A DNA stretch of 64,000 nt from Tausonia pullulans. Taxonomy: Eukaryota > Basidiomycota > Tremellomycetes > Cystofilobasidiales > Mrakiaceae. The stretch covers positions 62,001 through 126,000 of the forward strand of contig OX637637.1 in the NCBI GenBank assembly GCA_951802195.1, written 5' to 3'. A program made the translations under genes and the position numbers. Shown here in pieces: positions 57,973 through 64,000 of the stretch; position 1 is the stretch's first letter, and each line of letters starts with the position of its first letter. Below the pieces are notes generated by a model. The model had not been told where the DNA came from. It did not search any database and was given only the letters and a program-made list of their open reading frames with translations.

Positions 57973-58013
57973 CCCTTCCCCTTCCCCTTCCCCCCCTCCC
58001 CCCCCCCCCCCCG
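57973..58013 (+). repeat. Short CCCCTT tract and poly-C
   Basis: Contracted form of the microsatellite at 12613-12679, in the same cassette position. Confidence 0.85.
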
Positions 58014-58344
58014 CCCTTTCCTTCCCGCTTCCTCCCACTGACTACGGTTGTTGTACGTTTGAGCTGCAGAAGACTCGATGGTTAGTACTCCAGGAACAAA
58101 AGTCCTCTCCGTTTGATCCATGATCCATATATTGAATGCAAAGCAACTAATAGCCATTCTCCACCGGAATTCCTTGTCTCTGCTTTCAGCCTGATATCAC
58201 CTGTATCGTTTCGAATGAGATAAGGGCTTGAAGCCAGGCCACTGAGGGCTGTGTCAGTAGAGTTGGCGGCGTAGGATGAATGGCTTGCCTCTTGCAATTG
58301 GCGCGCTCGCCCACCTCCTCGACTCCACGGCAAAAGGATTGTCT

Positions 58345-58446
58345 TCAGAACCGAGTGTACTAACCATCTATACTACACCGCCGTGCCTTTTACATGATCG
58401 TACAGGCGGACAGGCAGTGCCCGGACTCGAACCGAGGTTGCTCGGA
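58345..58446 (-). tRNA. Permuted tRNA-Gln(CUG), cassette copy 2
   Basis: Both halves are identical to the plus-strand copy (3' half 58446-58412, linker 58411-58383, 5' half 58382-58345). The linker differs by a few bases. AGATCT precedes T38, and AGACAATCCTTTT follows A37 on the minus strand. Confidence 0.87.
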
Positions 58447-59572
58447 AGATCTTTGCTCACTGTGGAGAACAGACAGAAATGCGTTACCGAACGATGCACG
58501 CTTTGATGCGCCTCTTTCGCGAGCAGGTTCTCACATCTCAACAACGTCTGCTGCTCTGACTTTGTCTGTCCTTACTTCGCATGCTTGCGGTCGCCCAGTG
58601 ACAGCGCGGGCTGCAAGGAGGTCTACTAAAAGCACAAATGAATGTGGCGTGCGCCGAGCTGGTTGCGCAGCGGTCAACGAAGTGCCAAATAGTTGCTTGC
58701 CAGTTGCTCCCTCACTAGCTCCGGCGATGTGGAGCAAAGGTGTCCGGCTGCTTGTGGCTGGTACGTGAAACGCACAGTCGCTCTCCTCCTCCTCACGAAG
58801 TGAGAAGGTTGAATAAGGAAGGGTTACGCACGCGTACTCCTATGATCGGCTTTGCGTGGTCAAGCACCGCATGCGGTCCGTTCCTCTATGGAAATTCTCC
58901 TTATGGACGTCCAGTTAGGTCGAAATCAAGAGACATATAAGCGCTGGGCCAGGCAACAGATCAATTAAGGACTCCTTGGTTCGGAACGATCCACTGGGAT
59001 GCTGCTCACGATGCCACGCATGCGGTGACTTGATGTGGGACCGAGAGAATCCGAGTACTGCCCCGACAGTGTTGCACGCTGTGTTCCTGTCAACAGTTGA
59101 CACGGGCAGCAGAGTTCGCATGGACGGAGGAGGGAGGTGGTAGGTCTGGCTGCCACCGAAAGAGCGGGCCCTCCCCATCTTGTGCTCTTTCCGTGCTCCT
59201 TTAGGATCTCTTGACTGACCGACCTGTAGTTCGTCTTCTGAATCTTGCGATCCGTAACCTTGGCTCTCTCTCGTCACTTACCAATGGGTCTCAGATGTCG
59301 TCACATACGAATGCAACTTCAACGATAGACACGAGTCCAGAGTCTCGACTCAATTCAACGGTCCATGGGCACGCATCCCCTAGGCTCTCCACATCACAGA
59401 GCGCTGCGTGGTGGCTCTCAATATATACAGGCGGCGATGAGATCGGCACACCTATTGCTTCCCTTCCATGCATCTGCTCTGGCTGGAGCTCTTTGCAGCG
59501 CCGACATCAGGACGGCCTTGAAGAGAGGGTTGCTTTCCATATGTCTCGACCCCACGGCAAAAGGATTGTCCT
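58447..59572. other. Intergenic between tRNA genes
   Basis: No protein gene recognised. ORFs up to about 120 codons occur on both strands without family-like text. DNA next to each Gln copy (GAGAACAGACAG-type) is shared between 58460 and 59690. Confidence 0.4.
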
Positions 59573-59674
59573 CAGAACCGAGTGTACTAACCATCTATAC
59601 TACACCGCCGTGCCTTGTACATGCTCGTACAGGCGGACAGGCAGTGCCCGGACTCGAACCGAGGTTGCTCGGAA
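59573..59674 (-). tRNA. Permuted tRNA-Gln(CUG), solitary copy
   Basis: Same 102-nt layout (3' half 59674-59640, 29-nt linker, 5' half 59610-59573). Mature halves are identical to the other copies. The base just after A37 is G instead of A, outside the mature tRNA. It is followed by GGACAATCCTTTT. No tRNA-Pro or tRNA-His lies beside it. Confidence 0.87.
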
Positions 59675-60099
59675 GATCTATGCTCTCGATGGAGAACAGA
59701 CAGTGAACGCCGCGCCAACAGGCGGCGTTTGTTCCTGCCATCGCGCAAAAGCTCGAATCATCATCTGTCCAGCCAAAAGACAGCCAAAAAAAAACAAAAA
59801 AACGTCCAAGCTCTCGTCCGCATAGGATACTCAGCAGCGTTCCGGCGTGCGCTCCCCCGTCGTCGGCCTTTCAAAACACCCATCAATGATCCTCTTATTC
59901 GCTGTCTCTCCGCCGTCGCATTCTCCTTCGCAACCCTTTCGTTGACATTTCGACCAAGTCAGTCCAGCAAACCTCTTCTTGCTTTCCCATTGCCTTGATG
60001 CAGACCCTTTCCTTTCACGCACAGCTGACATGAGGCCAACACATACTCCAAGTCATTCCTAGCAATACAACAGTCTAAGAAAATTAACGCGGTACAATT
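59675..60099. other. Intergenic, 3' flank of the GAPDH gene
   Basis: Contains an A-rich run near 59785 and no recognised gene. Confidence 0.4.
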
Positions 60100-61790
<1,691 letters not shown>

Positions 61791-63594
61791 GGCAGGAACG
61801 ATGATAAGGGGGCTGGAGTGAGGTGTTAATGATGGTGGTGGATAGAGGAAAACTGCAAAAGAAGTTATGAAGAAATAATACATGCAGCAACAAGATGGGG
61901 CATGAGCGGGCCTCAGGTCCGAAGGGAGCGACGAGGTCGACGGCGGGGAAGGCCGAAGGAAGCCTCGAAGCCCGACTTGAACCGTCTTGATCCGCGTTCC
62001 GGGACATCCTCATCTCTCTCCCTTGCTTCCCTCTTCTCTCCCCCACATACTCCTCATCCCCATCGTTGCCCGCATCCATCCCCCCAGTGCCCCTCAACGA
62101 TTCATCAAAGGTCGACGGCCCGCCTCGGAGAACCGGAGATAGACGCTCGGCACCGCGGGCCGCCGAGGCCGGCGGTTCATTTGGGAGTGATGCGGAGCGG
62201 CAGTTTCCGGAGATGTCGCTGCCTCCCCCGTCCTCTCTGTTCTGCTAGCTCATCGCCCCTCGGCCTTTGAACTTCAATCCAAGCCAAAAAACAGACAAAA
62301 CACAGCTTGAATTCGATGGGAAGCGCCGCAACCACTGCCAAGCTTTCAACAAAGCCAGGGCATCGCGCAGAAGACCGGTAGACAACTATCAAGCGGGTTG
62401 CAGTGTGGGATACTCTTTCTCCATTGCACGATCTCCTCGGGAGCTCTCACGAGAGGGTCGGAAAAGGAAGATGAAGGGACTGCGTAATCAACATCTCGAA
62501 GTACGAGTGCAGACGAAGAGCTTAAGTCGCCGAGCCTCAGCCAATCTGCCGGTCTCTTCCCCGGCCTGCTGACCATTGATGACTTCGCAAGGGCGTGCGA
62601 GACGCATCCCTTGAGCCGCACGCCTGATTTTAAGAGGTAATCCGAGTAGAGAAGGATCGACTCCGAGCTCTGATGAGCACTTAGAAGGTGTGAGGAGGAC
62701 AAATAGAACCGACAGTCCCGATTGGACTGCCGTTTTCCCGAACAAGTCATCAGATGTCTCGGTGGGACGTTCATTGGCATACTGGCGGAGCTGTTAAGAA
62801 TCCCTCGCCCATGCAACCCTCGCCTCCCCCCCCATCCTGCTTGAGTGGACGAAGCGACTACGTGTGGCTTGGCGGACGATGTCAGGATTGCTCCAAAGGT
62901 CAAGGGCTGAGGAGAATAGGTGAACAGGAGCGTTGGTGGAGGAGTGGAAACGAAGTGGTAGAGGTGGTACGGGTTTGCTTCGAGGTCTTGGACAGTTTTG
63001 TCGAGTCCAGATGATAGCCACAGCTAGAGTGCAGGACAAAAATCTACGATGAGCAGAGCGTCATATGGACGAGGGTTGTGAACAATGGAGGGGATGATAA
63101 GCATGAGAAAGATGAAGAAGCTAGGAGGCATGGCATGCTTAAAGGGAGAAAAGGAGCAAGGATGAGAAAGCAAAGAGTTTGCGAAGATCGGGCGAAATAA
63201 GGAACGAAGAAGAGGGAATGCCGAGCAAGCAAGGCAGAAGCTGCAGAGGCGAACCGCGCAGAACACCCGAAGCCCGTCGAGCGAAGAAATAGTGGAAGGC
63301 GCATGAGTGCAGGCGCGGAAGTAGCTAGGCGCAGGCCGAGGTGGCGAGTCAGCGAGGTCCTGGCAGGCAGCCTATATGCATGAGTCTTCCTTGTCTCACC
63401 TGATGGCATCTAAGACAAGTCCAATGCGGAATATGAGCATGTAGGCAGACATGGGCAGGGCCAGTGAACACAACAGGTATAGAAGGAGAAGACTAAAGGC
63501 TCTTTATCAACCAACCTACAGATCGCCCGCGCCCCTCCCCGTACCCTCCCACGTATATTTCCTCTCCCACCCACTTCCTTCCTCTCTCCTCATC
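61791..63594. other. 1.8-kb region without a supported gene
   Basis: 61791-62100 is the GAPDH upstream region. ORFs at 62267-62572 (plus) and 62346-62903 (minus) are single-exon, have no known motifs and overlap each other. 63040-63410 is A/G-rich on the plus strand. The CT-rich stretch at 63530-63594 looks like the leader of the small ORF that follows. Confidence 0.4.
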
Positions 63595-63903
63595 ATGACA
63601 TCCTTTGCTCCACGTACTACCACTTCCTCAGAGGCATTGACCGTTGTCACCGCTCTTATCATGACCAAGCTCACCCTCAAAGAGGTCAAGTTGATCAAGA
63701 GCGGCGACACTGATAACGACGTCCAGGACCTCTTCGGCAACTTCATTGTTTACACTCAAATCACACCCGACACCAAGGAGGAATTTCTTGGATCTCATGC
63801 TATGTTCTCATTGAACGTCCATGGCGCTACAAATGACAAGCCCGGGACACCAGAGCGCGCATGGCACCCTTATAAGAAGGGTGAGCTCTACGACATCGGC
63901 TAG
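63595..63903 (+). CDS. Small orphan protein, 102 residues
   Basis: Single exon without introns. The start MTSFAPRTTTSSEALTVVTA follows a good CT-rich leader ending CATC. The middle is LTLKEVKLIKSGDTDNDVQD then LFGNFIVYTQITPDTKEEFL, and the end is HPYKKGELYDIG. No domain, signal peptide or repeat is recognised. The amphipathic and acidic text looks like a real folded protein rather than chance, but no other support is visible. Confidence 0.45.
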   Translation: MTSFAPRTTTSSEALTVVTALIMTKLTLKEVKLIKSGDTDNDVQDLFGNFIVYTQITPDTKEEFLGSHAMFSLNVHGATNDKPGTPERAWHPYKKGELYDIG

Positions 63904-64000
63904 AGCGGTGCCTTTTAGAAACCCGAAGTTAAAGGCGAGATAAATCCTATCAGAATCAATTTCATCAACTGGGTTCCCATCGACGGAGGTCTCTATCTGA

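Larger units (their letters stand above)
57030..58446 (+). repeat. Second copy of the tRNA cassette (segmental duplication)
   Basis: The order tRNA-Pro(+), tRNA-His(-), CCCCTT tract, permuted tRNA-Gln(-) and nearly all sequence between match 11703-13110 in the same orientation. Differences are few: single changes, a shorter CCCCTT tract and a short extra GGGCGGCG-type insertion near 57395. The two copies lie about 45 kb apart. Confidence 0.92.

Noticed and set aside
62267-62903. Overlapping ORFs on both strands
   Set aside because: Neither has recognisable features, and they overlap each other in opposite directions.

Overview
The window is nuclear DNA from a GC-rich, intron-dense fungus, most probably a basidiomycete yeast or yeast-like fungus (Pucciniomycotina or a similar group; the class cannot be fixed from sequence alone). 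The genes are closely packed on both strands and cut by many short introns (about 50-90 nt, GT-AG, CTGAC/CTAAC-like branch sites). Proteins carry long Ser/Pro/Ala/Gly-rich stretches. Families seen include a Zn(II)2Cys6 regulator, fungal MIC19, COA6, TOM20 and AIM19-like proteins.

Layout. 1-2111: unrecognised Ser/Pro-rich gene running off the left edge. 2867-4558: WW-domain protein with a 10-nt microexon and a GC-AG intron. 6365-8003: mitochondrially targeted protein of unknown function. 8.2-13.3 kb: repeat zone with a 5'-truncated LINE, an older LINE fragment, a short dispersed repeat and a tRNA cassette (Pro, His, permuted Gln). 14.1-32.3 kb: gene block with MIC19, COA6, GH31 alpha-xylosidase, tRNA isopentenyltransferase, TOM20, an MCT-like MFS transporter and a very large mitochondrial AAA ATPase. 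34.4-55.3 kb: DHA1-like MFS transporter, dicarboxylate carrier, a retropepsin-fold-like protein, a Zn2Cys6 transcription factor, PRP38, MSP1, AIM19-like and HEM2. 55.5-59.7 kb: tRNA-rich zone with tRNA-Tyr, tRNA-His, and a second copy of the tRNA cassette plus extra permuted tRNA-Gln genes. 60.1-61.8 kb: a divergent GAPDH paralogue. 63.6 kb: a small orphan ORF.

The most striking observation is a tRNA-Gln(CUG) gene in permuted order: the 3' half lies upstream of the 5' half, joined by a 29-nt linker. It occurs four times, always as a 102-nt unit. The two halves break exactly at the canonical intron site (37/38), fold into a complete cloverleaf, and are followed by a TTTT Pol III terminator. 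I know such genes from algae, nucleomorphs and archaea, and not from fungi.

A second theme is microexons. A 5-nt exon in TOM20, a 10-nt exon in the WW gene, a 15-nt exon in the dicarboxylate carrier and a 22-nt exon in the MFS gene are needed to keep frame and conserved domains intact. Many of the genes act in mitochondria (MIC19, COA6, TOM20, MSP1, carrier, AIM19-like, the large AAA protein, the first step partners of haem synthesis, dual-start tRNA modification), so the region is biased to organelle function, although I cannot test whether that clustering exceeds chance.
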